Below the pieces are notes generated by a model. That model did not search any database. It saw nothing but the letters and a program-made list of their open reading frames with translations, and had not been told where the DNA came from. A stretch of 30,440 bases of DNA from the IMG/VR virus record IMGVR_UViG_3300037247_001777, positions 1 to 30,440 of that record, one strand, 5' to 3'. The translations under genes and the position numbers were made by a program. Source of the DNA: a virus. Below are positions 1-6,150 of the stretch, piece after piece. Numbering within the stretch: the stretch's first letter is position 1; every line of letters starts with the position of its first letter.

Positions 1-16
1 GAGCTTTTGTTATCCC

Positions 17-45
17 TTCCAAATTTTCTTCCTGCCGCTTATACT
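17..45 (+). promoter_or_regulatory. Possible sigma-70-like promoter, weak
   Basis: A TATACT hexamer at 40-45 matches five of six bases of the bacterial -10 box. Seventeen bases upstream, TTCCAA at 17-22 is only a poor match to TTGACA. Transcription from here would start near base 52, just before the inverted repeat and tRNA-like element at 71-215, which makes the position attractive. The -35 match is weak and no second copy was found, so this is a tentative call. Confidence 0.2.
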
Positions 46-76
46 ATTCTCGTCTTGCAAGGGCCTGTACGGGTGA

Positions 77-107
77 GGAGCAGTGAGTTAAGAGTTACTT
101 CTCTATG
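77..107 (+). repeat. Left-arm repeat, copy 1
   Basis: This 31-base segment matches 585-615 at 27 of 31 positions, sharing the core GGAGCAGTGAG followed by AAGAGTTACTTC. It forms the left arm of the hairpin enclosing the tRNA-like element. Copy 2 has the same arm but only a short loop where the tRNA-like insert would be. The two copies flank the gene at 258-578. They could be RNA structural arms, regulatory sites or protein-binding sites; closeness to the packaging genes also allows a packaging-site role. Confidence 0.7.
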
Positions 108-185
108 CAAGAGGGAGGTCGCAGGTTCAAATCCTGCCACGCCTATCAAGTTCTGCGTGTAGCTCAGTTTGGTTAGAGCGCCTTG

Positions 186-212
186 TTACCTCTTTTCAAT
201 TTTCTCTCCTCA
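186..212 (+). repeat. Right-arm repeat, copy 1
   Basis: The stretch TTACCTCTTTTC..TTTTCTCTCCTCA matches 624-651 with two substitutions and one inserted base. It is the right arm of the hairpin around the tRNA-like RNA, and its CTCCTCA end pairs with TGAGGAG at 74-80. The CU-rich end is complementary to a Shine-Dalgarno sequence, so it could also mask ribosome binding sites. That is inference. Confidence 0.65.
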
Positions 213-242
213 CTTCCCGGTTGAAAAACCCATACCCCTTCA

Positions 243-256
243 TTACACTCTCCTCA
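243..256 (+). repeat. Truncated third copy of the right-arm repeat
   Basis: TTACACTC followed directly by TCCTCA matches the two ends of the right arm at 624-651, with about 14 internal bases missing. It lies immediately before the possible GTG start at 258. It looks like a deletion derivative of the same element, which suggests that these arms were duplicated and have been decaying. Confidence 0.4.
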
Positions 257-257
257 T

Positions 258-578
258 GTGAGATGGCTCAGATGGCTCAGAGAAAAAATCGCAGATTGGA
301 TCTGGTACTTTCTTATGGTCAAGAAAAAATCAACGGCCCTGGTCCGACACGCCCCTGACGCCGAGCAATTCGCTACTGACCTGGAAGATTTGGAATCCAT
401 GAGCCAGAAGGCGATTGGAGCGGAGTTTAAGGCCAAGAAGGCTCACGACTTCATTCGTCGCTATCGCCGCTGGCGAAACGGGATGCTCGATATGGAGGCC
501 AAGTTCTGGTCAGAAGCGGCTGAGATCCTGGGTGACCCGCCGCCGGTCGTCGTGGAAGAAGAAGAACCCGAGGAGTAG
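258..578 (+). CDS. Small hypothetical protein, helical with acidic tail
   Basis: I do not recognise this 106-residue protein. The centre is helical and charged (an FIRRYRRWRNG stretch around residues 65-75), and it ends in a Pro-Val run followed by an acidic tail rich in Glu. The start is uncertain. GTG at 258 gives an N-terminus rich in Trp, Arg and Leu that partly comes from a tandem 9-base repeat (agatggctc, 262-279). ATG at 315 gives an 87-residue protein beginning MVKKKS. Neither start has a convincing ribosome binding site, unlike almost every other gene here. The gene sits between two copies of the inverted-repeat element (71-215 and 583-650), so its expression may be tied to those structures. 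Coding is supported by the uninterrupted frame and composition rather than by a family match. Confidence 0.55.
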   Translation: MRWLRWLREKIADWIWYFLMVKKKSTALVRHAPDAEQFATDLEDLESMSQKAIGAEFKAKKAHDFIRRYRRWRNGMLDMEAKFWSEAAEILGDPPPVVVEEEEPEE

Positions 579-582
579 TCTT

Positions 583-651
583 GGGGAGCAGTGAGGGAAG
601 AGTTACTTCGCTTTGAAACCGTATTACACTCTTTTCGGTTTTCTCTCCTCA
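583..651 (+). ncRNA. Hairpin element, second copy without tRNA-like insert
   Basis: This intergenic element has the same arms as 71-215. The left arm (585-615) is 27/31 identical to 77-107, and the right arm (624-651) is nearly identical to 186-212. GGGGAG (583-588) pairs with CTCCTC (645-650), and GAAGAGT (597-603) pairs with ACTCTTT (628-634), giving a two-helix hairpin. The loop is short (about 14-25 bases) where copy 1 carries the 78-base tRNA-like insert. The ribosome binding site of the next gene (AAGGAGG, 661-667) follows within 12 bases and could pair with the CU-rich right arm, so translational control is possible. Confidence 0.5.
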
Positions 652-673
652 AACTCAAAAAAGGAGGTCGATA

Positions 674-1051
674 ATGGCGAGAAGAATCACTCCAGGTATA
701 AGAACTCCAAATGTGAGAGGGGCAGGCGTAAGAACCGCCAGGACCAAAACACGGGACCCCCACGCTCGGAACCGACAGGTTGCGAAACAGGCCAAGATAG
801 CTACGGGTAACGTCATGAGAGCGCAACAAGGAACCAGATCGGTCGGTCGCGGAGGCGTCGTGACCAAGAGCGGTACTACTGCCGCAGCGTTCAGAGCGGG
901 AGCACCTGTGGACAAAACGGAGCCTGCTAGGATTGCGGCTGCTAGGGCTACTGGAATGAAAGTTGGACTACCGATCGCTACATCGAGGCCCGTGAGCCGA
1001 AAAGTTACGCGGGTCCCGACCCGCATTCCCAGCAGGGGTGGCAGAAGGTAA
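674..1051 (+). CDS. Arg-rich basic protein with C-terminal SRGGRR tail
   Basis: This 125-residue protein is strongly basic and rich in Arg, Ala, Thr and Gly, with almost no acidic residues and no visible domain. Such composition suggests nucleic-acid binding or a packaged virion protein, but no family is recognised. The start is supported by a strong AAGGAGG site eight bases upstream. The C-terminus, PSRGGRR, closely resembles the ends of the proteins at 17466-17897 (SNRGSTRR), 17913-18197 (STRGGSRR) and 18208-18450 (SSRGGGR). The shared tail may be a targeting or interaction signal. The gene follows the second hairpin element directly and precedes the structured RNA at 1068-1141. It could be a DNA-condensing or internal head protein; this is inference from composition. 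Confidence 0.75.
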   Translation: MARRITPGIRTPNVRGAGVRTARTKTRDPHARNRQVAKQAKIATGNVMRAQQGTRSVGRGGVVTKSGTTAAAFRAGAPVDKTEPARIAAARATGMKVGLPIATSRPVSRKVTRVPTRIPSRGGRR

Positions 1052-1067
1052 CACTCCTCAAAAAGCA

Positions 1068-1141
1068 AAAGACTCAGGGTGGAAAGGAGAACTTACTGGT
1101 GAGATGATGTCTCAAAGGTAGGTTCTTCAACCTGAGTCTTT
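1068..1141 (+). ncRNA. Three-helix structured RNA hairpin
   Basis: A 74-base segment folds into one long hairpin. The outer helix is 11 perfect pairs (AAAGACTCAGG 1068-1078 with CCTGAGTCTTT 1131-1141). The middle helix is 10 pairs with two G-U pairs (GAGAACTTAC 1087-1096 with GTAGGTTCTT 1118-1127). The apical helix is 5 pairs (TGAGA 1100-1104 with TCTCA 1110-1114) closed by TGATG. Asymmetric internal loops (1079-1086 against 1128-1130, and TGG against AAG) separate the helices, as in regulatory or protein-binding RNAs. It lies 80 bases upstream of the packaging operon. A few U follow the last helix base, but there is no clear U-tract, so a simple terminator is less likely. No known family is recognised. 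Confidence 0.6.
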
Positions 1142-1220
1142 CAGCCCTCAGAATAGCATAAACCCCCGCCTTTCCCAACCCATTCTCTTGACAGCGCCAA
1201 TACTCTGAAAGAGGAGTAAT

Positions 1221-1670
1221 GTGGACATCGAGACCCAAGCCTTGAACACAACTGACGCTGCAGCCTATATCGGAGTTGCCCGTTCAACGCTCTATCTTTA
1301 CATTCAAAGGGGCATCCTGACCCCTTTCTATCTTCCCCCCGGCAGGCATGGTTCAAAGCCCATAGCCAGAATCAGACTCGCGGACCTGGACCGCTTCGTC
1401 TACGCGGAAGGTGTGGGGGACCAGAAGAATCTGTTCAACCCAAAGACCATTCATGAGCTGCCCGTTCCTTTAGTGGCTAGGCTTCTGGGGATCTCCATCG
1501 ACGGTGTGTGGATGGCTCTCGGGAGCGGGGCGCTCAAAGACCGGTCTCCGGAAACCATACGCCAGTATCACACCAAGCAAGTGTGCCGGCGGGTGCGCGG
1601 CTGGGCGAATGACTGGATCCCCAGGAAACGCCGAGCCGATTTCAAATCTTTCGTGGAAAATCTAGCATGA
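1221..1670 (+). CDS. Two-module helix-turn-helix DNA-binding protein
   Basis: The 149-residue product begins with a MerR/excisionase-type winged helix-turn-helix. Residues 8-33 (LNTTDAAAYIGVARSTLYLY...) form the helix-turn-helix, a basic GRHGSKP wing lies at about 41-47, and a closing R-x-x-L-x-D-L-D-R-F motif at 50-59 is typical of this fold. A second, weaker helix-turn-helix-like segment is at about 82-105 (VPLVARLLGISIDGVW), followed by a basic C-terminus. The GTG start at 1221 is preferred because GAGGAG lies five bases upstream. The gene overlaps the next by four bases and opens the packaging operon, so it may be a small terminase subunit, a terminase-associated DNA-recognition protein or a regulator. 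The DNA-binding fold is well supported; the exact job is inferred. Confidence 0.75.
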   Translation: MDIETQALNTTDAAAYIGVARSTLYLYIQRGILTPFYLPPGRHGSKPIARIRLADLDRFVYAEGVGDQKNLFNPKTIHELPVPLVARLLGISIDGVWMALGSGALKDRSPETIRQYHTKQVCRRVRGWANDWIPRKRRADFKSFVENLA

Positions 1671-2263
1671 GCAATCATCACCCCACCCCAACCGAGCAGC
1701 ACGAAAAGTTATTGGAGAAGATCAATGACGACCGCCTGGTGCGCTATGAGGCCGGTGAAACCCTCATAGAGATAGCCGAGAAAGATGGGATTTCCATCGA
1801 GTCCGTTGCTTCCTCCATCAAGGACATAGAGAAGCGGATTGATTTCTCAAAGCTGCGAGAGTTGCGGGTCCTGAAGTTTAACGGGGCCATCTCCAACGAG
1901 AAGATCCGCAACCAATACCGGAAAGACCTGGCTGCAGCGAACAAAAAGGCGATCAAGGCATTACTTTCGTCTACTGACGATAAATCCAAAGCCGAAGGCG
2001 TCAGGCTCTATCTGAAGGTTGTGAGCCTGGAAGAAAAGCCCACGGCCCCCACCACAACAGTCAACGTGCAGCAAACCAATGCCAACATCAGCGAATCTAG
2101 CGGTCCTCCTCAAAAGATGGAAGAGAGGATCGCCCGTATCCGCAAGATGCAACTGGAAGCCCATAAGGTGATTGACGTAGAGCCTGTCCCGGAAAAGAAG
2201 CCTCGAAAGAAAAAGAAGCCAGCGCGGACTACGACTCGGAAAGAAAACAGAGGGGAAGCATGA
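1667..2263 (+). CDS. terS: Probable terminase small subunit
   Basis: This 198-residue protein has an N-terminal helix-turn-helix around residues 22-58 (GETLIEIAEKDGISIESV), a helical middle resembling small-terminase oligomerisation regions (about 60-125), and a very basic tail with a PRKKKKPARTTTRK run. Small terminase subunits bind the packaging start site as rings and hand the DNA to the large subunit. The position two genes before the large terminase, the DNA-binding domain and the length fit that role. Its start overlaps the upstream stop in an ATGA junction, implying translational coupling. An alternative is that the protein at 1221-1670 recognises the DNA while this one has another role; only a profile comparison would settle it. 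Confidence 0.65.
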   Translation: MSNHHPTPTEQHEKLLEKINDDRLVRYEAGETLIEIAEKDGISIESVASSIKDIEKRIDFSKLRELRVLKFNGAISNEKIRNQYRKDLAAANKKAIKALLSSTDDKSKAEGVRLYLKVVSLEEKPTAPTTTVNVQQTNANISESSGPPQKMEERIARIRKMQLEAHKVIDVEPVPEKKPRKKKKPARTTTRKENRGEA

Positions 2264-2844
2264 AGATACTCGAGCGGGCCGTTGTCGCTGCCGATCGATT
2301 CATTGTGAGGCCATCCAGTAGATCCTGGAAGCGGATCATTCTCGGCTTCGCCGGTCTTTTCCGAATAAGAACGCTCGGCCTGGTGGTTGCCGTCCTGGTG
2401 TTCTGGTTTGTGATCTCCAACCTTCACCTGGTCGCTGCCTATCTCGTGGGAGTAGAGCAGACGATTGGAACCTCGTCCCTGGCAGTCATTTCAGCCTTTC
2501 TCTTTTCCCTTGCGTTCTTCTTGCTGGCTTTCGCCCTGACCCTCTACGTCTTGTTCCATTTCATGACGGCCAGCCTGCAAATGCTCAGGAGTGGCATGGG
2601 CGCGCAGCTCGGCCAGAGAACCCAAGCCAATGCCATCACCGAGTTGGAAGAAGAGATGGGCACCGGATCTAAGAAGGACGGAAGTAGCAGTTGGACTCCC
2701 TACGACGAAGAAGAGCACAACGTCATAACCCAGCTGGAGAACATGCGCAAAGAGTACGGGTTTACTGAAGACGAGATGGATGAGTTTAGGGCGAGGGCCA
2801 CAGGAGCAGAGAGCGAAGATAGCGAAAAAGAGAGCGTCCAGTGA
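2260..2844 (+). CDS. Two-helix membrane protein within the terminase operon
   Basis: The 194-residue product has a basic N-terminus (Arg/Lys to about residue 36), two strongly hydrophobic segments at about 39-60 (LGLVVAVLVFWFVIS) and 74-100 (LAVISAFLFSLAFFLLAF), and a long acidic, soluble C-terminal half (about 125-194). The likely topology places both termini on the cytoplasmic side, judging from the positive N-terminal flank. It overlaps the small-terminase candidate by four bases and the large terminase by four bases, so it is translated with the packaging motor. No family is recognised. Possible roles include a holin-like or membrane-anchored assembly factor, a superinfection-exclusion protein, or an injected virion protein. 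Its placement between the two terminase subunits is unusual. Confidence 0.75.
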   Translation: MKILERAVVAADRFIVRPSSRSWKRIILGFAGLFRIRTLGLVVAVLVFWFVISNLHLVAAYLVGVEQTIGTSSLAVISAFLFSLAFFLLAFALTLYVLFHFMTASLQMLRSGMGAQLGQRTQANAITELEEEMGTGSKKDGSSSWTPYDEEEHNVITQLENMRKEYGFTEDEMDEFRARATGAESEDSEKESVQ

Positions 2845-4817
2845 TCATTGAGATTCCCAGAAAAGACCCGTTCGTGAGTGAGATCGTCGATTACTTCGAC
2901 AATCGCTTGCTCGATTGTAATTCGGTTATCGATGATGCTTGGGCCAGTCTGACTCCCTCTGAATTGAAAGTCATAGACGGCGAACTGGCCAAGGTGCAGA
3001 GCCCGGATCCGGACTCCCTGCGCTACTATCTGGAAAACTATCACGTCATCGCCACCAAGGGAGAGGATTGGGAACCTCCGGAAGAGAGGACGCTCTATCC
3101 GTTTTGGGAATCCCAGGAAATCCTTTGGGAAGACCTCGAATATTGCTGGGCAGAAGGGTTGCCGGTCTTTTGGCTACTCCTGAAGGCCCGCCAGGTGGGA
3201 TGGTCAACGCTCATCCAGGCGCTGTGTTTTGCCCGTACCATTTTCAACCGCCTCACCAACAGCTTGATCCTCGCGGATGAGAAGGTGCGATCCAATCACA
3301 TCTTCGAAATGAGCCATCTGGCTTTAGAGCGAATCCCCTGGTGGATGTGCCCTGAAATCGCCAATGACATTTTCGGGGAGCTCCTGAAGTTCGACCGCAA
3401 AGACAAGAAAGAGAGATCCATTCGGCCAGGGTTGAGGTCTCATTTCTTTGTCGATGCCGCCAACAAGCTCACCGGCTCCAGTCGGGGATTCACCCTTCAG
3501 AACGTGCATATCACCGAGCCCAACCTGTTCAATAACGTGAAGGTCCTCACGCGCCACGTCTTCCCGGCCATTACCAAGAACAACCCCCTGACCATTGCGG
3601 CCATCGAGGGAACTGCGGAAGGACGGAACAACTTCTACCATCGGCTCTACAAAGCAGCGGAGGCCAAGGGGGCCACCCTGAAGTGGAGGGCCAAGTTTGT
3701 CGGTTGGTGGCAACAGAAGACCTACAGTAAGCCCTTCAAAACGCCGGCACACAAAGAAGGCTTTTCGCTTCAGCCTGGGGAAGTCCACATCTACAACAAA
3801 GTCCTGCACGAATTCGGAAAGAAAGTCAGTAAAGAGCAATTCCACTGGCGGCGGCAGGAAGCAGCTGATTTCGAGGCGGCTGAAGGGGACCAGGAAGGGT
3901 TTGAGCAGGAATATCCCTCCTATCCCGACGCGGCCTTCCAACTCCAGGGATTGACGGCTTTTCCCAAGCGCACTCTCAAACTGGTTGAAGTGCGCGACGT
4001 ACGGAAGCCGATCTGGTTCGGGGACATCAAGCTCGTCCGTCGTCGCAACGGGAAAACCGTCCCCAAGCTGATCCGGTACCCGGATATGCACGATTCCCCT
4101 CTGTGGCTCTGGGAGACAAGCAGGCCAGGGGTGACCTACTACCTGGGGGGAGATCCTGGACACGGTGTCCCGGGCAAGGATTTTTCCGCTGCTTCCATCT
4201 GGGCGGCTCCTGACGTTATGTCGAAAGGGGGCGTCCACCAACCGATGCGCCAGGTGGGTGAATGGATGGGGTATCGGGGAGCCAGGAAGTTCGCGGCAAC
4301 CGTTGTGGCTCTTGGCTATTTGTTCAATACCTGCGAGTTGTCGATCGAGTACAACTTGCCCACGGTCATTGATGAGCTCATTTCCGTCCACGAGTACGAA
4401 CAGCTCTATCGATGGCGGCATTTAGACAAGATCAAGAACCGCTATACCAACTATTACGGGTGGGTCACCAACCACAAGAGCCGGGATGCCCTCATTGATC
4501 GATTTCGAGATTTCATGGTCGAAGAATCGATTGAGATTCGTTCCCAGCGGCTTCTGGATGAGTGCTTCACCTTTGTGGATGACGGCACAGGCCGCTTCGA
4601 TCCCGTAGGCGACAACGCCCACGACGATGTTCTGTTTGCGGCCATGATCAGCGTGTTCTGCCTCAAAACCATCATGCCCATGGTGACACCGGCCGGCGAA
4701 CTATCGGAACAAGAGGCAGAGGTGGATCCCAACCGTGATTACTACAACACCGACTATTCCATTCTTCACGACAAGCAGACCGACGAGCTCAAGGAAAATG
4801 ACTACGCGATGCTTTAA
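2841..4817 (+). CDS. terL: Terminase large subunit (packaging ATPase and nuclease)
   Basis: This is the DNA-packaging motor that cuts concatemeric DNA and drives it through the portal using ATP. In the N-terminal ATPase domain, Walker A is KARQVGWST (115-123), the Walker B/catalytic Glu segment is VHITEPN (222-228), and a motif III-like EGTAEGRNNF lies at 256-265. The linker holds the typical FEQEYPSYPDAAF (354-366). The RNase H-like nuclease domain has the expected acidic residues: D438 and D447 in GGDPGHG...DFSAASIW, E503 in SIEYN, and D595/D596 in NAHDD. At 658 residues it is within or slightly above the usual range, with an N-terminal extension of about 100 residues. The GTG start overlaps the previous stop (GTGA). 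All motifs appear intact, so it should be active. Confidence 0.95.
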   Translation: MIIEIPRKDPFVSEIVDYFDNRLLDCNSVIDDAWASLTPSELKVIDGELAKVQSPDPDSLRYYLENYHVIATKGEDWEPPEERTLYPFWESQEILWEDLEYCWAEGLPVFWLLLKARQVGWSTLIQALCFARTIFNRLTNSLILADEKVRSNHIFEMSHLALERIPWWMCPEIANDIFGELLKFDRKDKKERSIRPGLRSHFFVDAANKLTGSSRGFTLQNVHITEPNLFNNVKVLTRHVFPAITKNNPLTIAAIEGTAEGRNNFYHRLYKAAEAKGATLKWRAKFVGWWQQKTYSKPFKTPAHKEGFSLQPGEVHIYNKVLHEFGKKVSKEQFHWRRQEAADFEAAEGDQEGFEQEYPSYPDAAFQLQGLTAFPKRTLKLVEVRDVRKPIWFGDIKLVRRRNGKTVPKLIRYPDMHDSPLWLWETSRPGVTYYLGGDPGHGVPGKDFSAASIWAAPDVMSKGGVHQPMRQVGEWMGYRGARKFAATVVALGYLFNTCELSIEYNLPTVIDELISVHEYEQLYRWRHLDKIKNRYTNYYGWVTNHKSRDALIDRFRDFMVEESIEIRSQRLLDECFTFVDDGTGRFDPVGDNAHDDVLFAAMISVFCLKTIMPMVTPAGELSEQEAEVDPNRDYYNTDYSILHDKQTDELKENDYAML

Positions 4818-4835
4818 CCAAAAAAGGAGTAAATC

Positions 4836-5327
4836 ATGAGAGAAGAAGAACGACGAGAAACAGTAACCGATGTGCCCAGCCTGGGGGATCCCCTTGCCCC
4901 TGCGGGTGAAGCGCGAGATGCGCTCATTCCCAAGGGTGACGTGCGCCAGCCGCCAAAGGACGAGCGGCACCCACCCAAAATGCCACCGCCAAATCCTCAA
5001 GTAGAGAAGGCAACGGCAGTAACCACGACCGCTTCAAGTTCGGACAGTCCGACGACAACGGTGGACCTGAACCTGATGAAGGCGGAGGTACCTGACACAG
5101 AGGCCCCCAAGAACACCGAACCCGAGCTTCCGCAGTTCATCCTGGCTCCCGCGTTCATGGATATTGTCTGCCCCGAGTGCGGTGCCTTGCTCCAGGGCGC
5201 TTCCCCCACGAACCTGAAGAACCGGCAGCTCCGACATCCCTTTGGCGATCCTCCGCTGGGAGGAACGCCGTGCCGATTCAAGGGACGCTTGTTCAAAACG
5301 CCAGTGGTGCGAATCGATTTGCTTTAA
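4836..5327 (+). CDS. Disordered protein with C-terminal zinc-binding motif
   Basis: The 163-residue protein has a long Pro-, Thr- and charge-rich N-terminal region (1-100) that looks disordered. A compact C-terminal segment carries C112-x2-C115, H134 and C146, a possible CCHC zinc site, within the pattern CPECGALLQG...LRHP...CRFKG. The same pattern recurs in the next gene (5337-5507), so the two C-termini are paralogous. The start follows AAAAAGGAG. It is the first of five consecutive genes with Cys-rich zinc-ribbon-like motifs between the large terminase and portal. The role is unknown; a small head-assembly or DNA/RNA-binding function is possible. The C-terminal metal site is inferred from residue spacing. 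Confidence 0.75.
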   Translation: MREEERRETVTDVPSLGDPLAPAGEARDALIPKGDVRQPPKDERHPPKMPPPNPQVEKATAVTTTASSSDSPTTTVDLNLMKAEVPDTEAPKNTEPELPQFILAPAFMDIVCPECGALLQGASPTNLKNRQLRHPFGDPPLGGTPCRFKGRLFKTPVVRIDLL

Positions 5328-5336
5328 GGAGAAATC

Positions 5337-5507
5337 ATGGCAAAGAAAACGACGAAAACCGTAGTGGCCGCTAGTCCTACTGAGTTCACCTGTTCCTGCG
5401 GATCTGTGCTGAAAGGTGGAGCGACGCTGAAGCATCCGAAGAAAGCAAGCTGCGACGCATCAGGAAAGACATTCCGCCGGCCGACGTTTCAGCTGATGGA
5501 AATCTGA
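5337..5507 (+). CDS. 56-residue CCHC zinc-motif protein
   Basis: This short gene encodes 56 residues starting MAKKTTKTVV and ending FQLMEI. It has an AAGGAG ribosome binding site six bases before ATG. C19, C21, H33 and C39 form the pattern C-x-CG...LKHP...C, followed by GKTFRRP. This aligns with the C-terminal part of the preceding protein (CPECG...LRHP...CRFKGRLFKTP), so it looks like a stand-alone copy of that domain lacking the disordered arm. The basic N-terminus suggests nucleic-acid contact. It is likely a tandem duplication, and its role is not known. Confidence 0.75.
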   Translation: MAKKTTKTVVAASPTEFTCSCGSVLKGGATLKHPKKASCDASGKTFRRPTFQLMEI

Positions 5508-5571
5508 CGGATTGACTCCGCAGAGACAATGAACCCAGGGCTGTCGGCAGTCCTAGCAAAAGGAGGCTTTT

Positions 5572-6150
5572 ATGCCTGACATAGTTACGAGTACAGAGCT
5601 TTGTCCCCGGTGCCAGTTTGGTGGCGTTCACTCAAACTATCTCAAGAACCAGGAGGGTCGATGGGAAGCCTTCTGCGATGGAGGGCACAAGTTCCCGGAT
5701 ACCGAGGGGTTGCGCGCGGAAGTTAAAGCTGCCCAAGCTGCCTATCCGGACACTGCTCCGCAGAAGGCCGTAGCTGCTCCTACTCCTCCAGTGCCAACGC
5801 TCCAGATCGGAGTGGACGACAAGCAAGAACTGGAACGAGTGCTGGGAGTGGCATTTACAGGAGCTCAGGACCTCAAGGGGGCGATTTACTCCCTCCAAGA
5901 GGATCTGAAGCAGGCCAGGTTAGAGGCGCAAGGTGCTAAGTTGAGCGCCGAAAAGGTGACCAGTCAGCAAACGGGCGCATTGGGACCTGGCCAGGTCATC
6001 GTCACGATTCCAGAGTGGGGCGTATCCGCTGTTGAAGAACAGGCTCAATTCACAGGTACGTTGCCTACCGTTTGGGTCCAGGAGCAGTTCGAGAATTTCT
6101 TGGAAGCTAACCTCAGTGCCGTCAGACCGGTCGCGCCCGTGGGAGCCTGA
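5572..6150 (+). CDS. Zinc-ribbon protein with helical and C-terminal domains
   Basis: The 192-residue protein opens with a zinc-ribbon-like segment: C11-x2-C14, C35 and H39 (CPRCQFGGVH...FCDGGH). An Ala/Pro-rich linker (about 50-80) is followed by a predicted helical segment (83-130, LERVLGVAFTGAQDLKGAIYSLQEDLKQA) and a C-terminal region of about 45 residues. The start has a strong AAAGGAGG site. It is the third of the Cys-rich genes before the portal and overlaps the next gene by one base. No family is recognised beyond the metal-binding motif. A role in head assembly is inferred from position only. Confidence 0.75.
   Translation: MPDIVTSTELCPRCQFGGVHSNYLKNQEGRWEAFCDGGHKFPDTEGLRAEVKAAQAAYPDTAPQKAVAAPTPPVPTLQIGVDDKQELERVLGVAFTGAQDLKGAIYSLQEDLKQARLEAQGAKLSAEKVTSQQTGALGPGQVIVTIPEWGVSAVEEQAQFTGTLPTVWVQEQFENFLEANLSAVRPVAPVGA

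Larger units (their letters stand above)
71..215 (+). ncRNA. Permuted tRNA-like RNA inside an extended hairpin
   Basis: Two halves of a tRNA cloverleaf occur in reversed order. The 3' half comes first: CAAG (108-111), a variable-loop-like AGGTC (116-120), T-stem GCAGG (121-125), T-loop TTCAAAT (126-132), CCTGC (133-137) and an acceptor-like strand CACGC (138-142). A 12-base link (143-154) leads to the 5' half: acceptor GCGTG (155-159), TA at positions 8-9, D-stem GCTC (162-165), D-loop with the conserved GG (171-172), GAGC (176-179), G26-like base 180 and CTTG (182-185). CACGC pairs with GCGTG and CAAG with CTTG, so both junction helices close in the permuted order. Outside, GTGAGGAG (73-80) pairs perfectly with CTCCTCAC (206-213), and AAGAG (90-94) can pair with CTCTT (190-194). 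There is no normal anticodon loop, no 7-bp acceptor stem and no CCA, so a functional elongator tRNA is doubtful. It resembles a tRNA mimic or a permuted tRNA precursor. That the halves belong to one RNA is inferred from the pairing. Confidence 0.55.

Noticed and set aside
61-150. An ordinary full tRNA gene ending at the T-arm (121-137)
   Set aside because: No matching 5' acceptor strand or D-arm lies upstream, the bases before the T-arm match the repeated left arm instead, and no CCA or 7-bp acceptor stem is present.
71-215. A permuted tmRNA (two-piece ssrA)
   Set aside because: A 4-bp D-stem is present, which tmRNA lacks, and there is no tag reading frame or pseudoknot region within the element.
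613-810. A 65-codon frame overlapping the start of the basic protein gene
   Set aside because: It begins in the hairpin loop, runs through the real gene in another frame and has no ribosome binding site.
1188-1210. TTGACA at 1188-1193 as a promoter -35 box
   Set aside because: No -10-like hexamer lies at 16-18 bases; TACTCT is only seven bases away and the expected region is the ribosome binding site.
3324-4421. A long minus-strand frame opposite the large terminase gene
   Set aside because: It is antisense to the strongly supported terminase gene, has no supporting ribosome binding site and no recognisable motifs.
2841-4817. Missing Asp in the terminase Walker B motif as a sign of inactivation
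   Set aside because: The VHITEPN segment keeps the catalytic Glu, and a TE or SE form is common in terminases; all nuclease acidic residues are also present.
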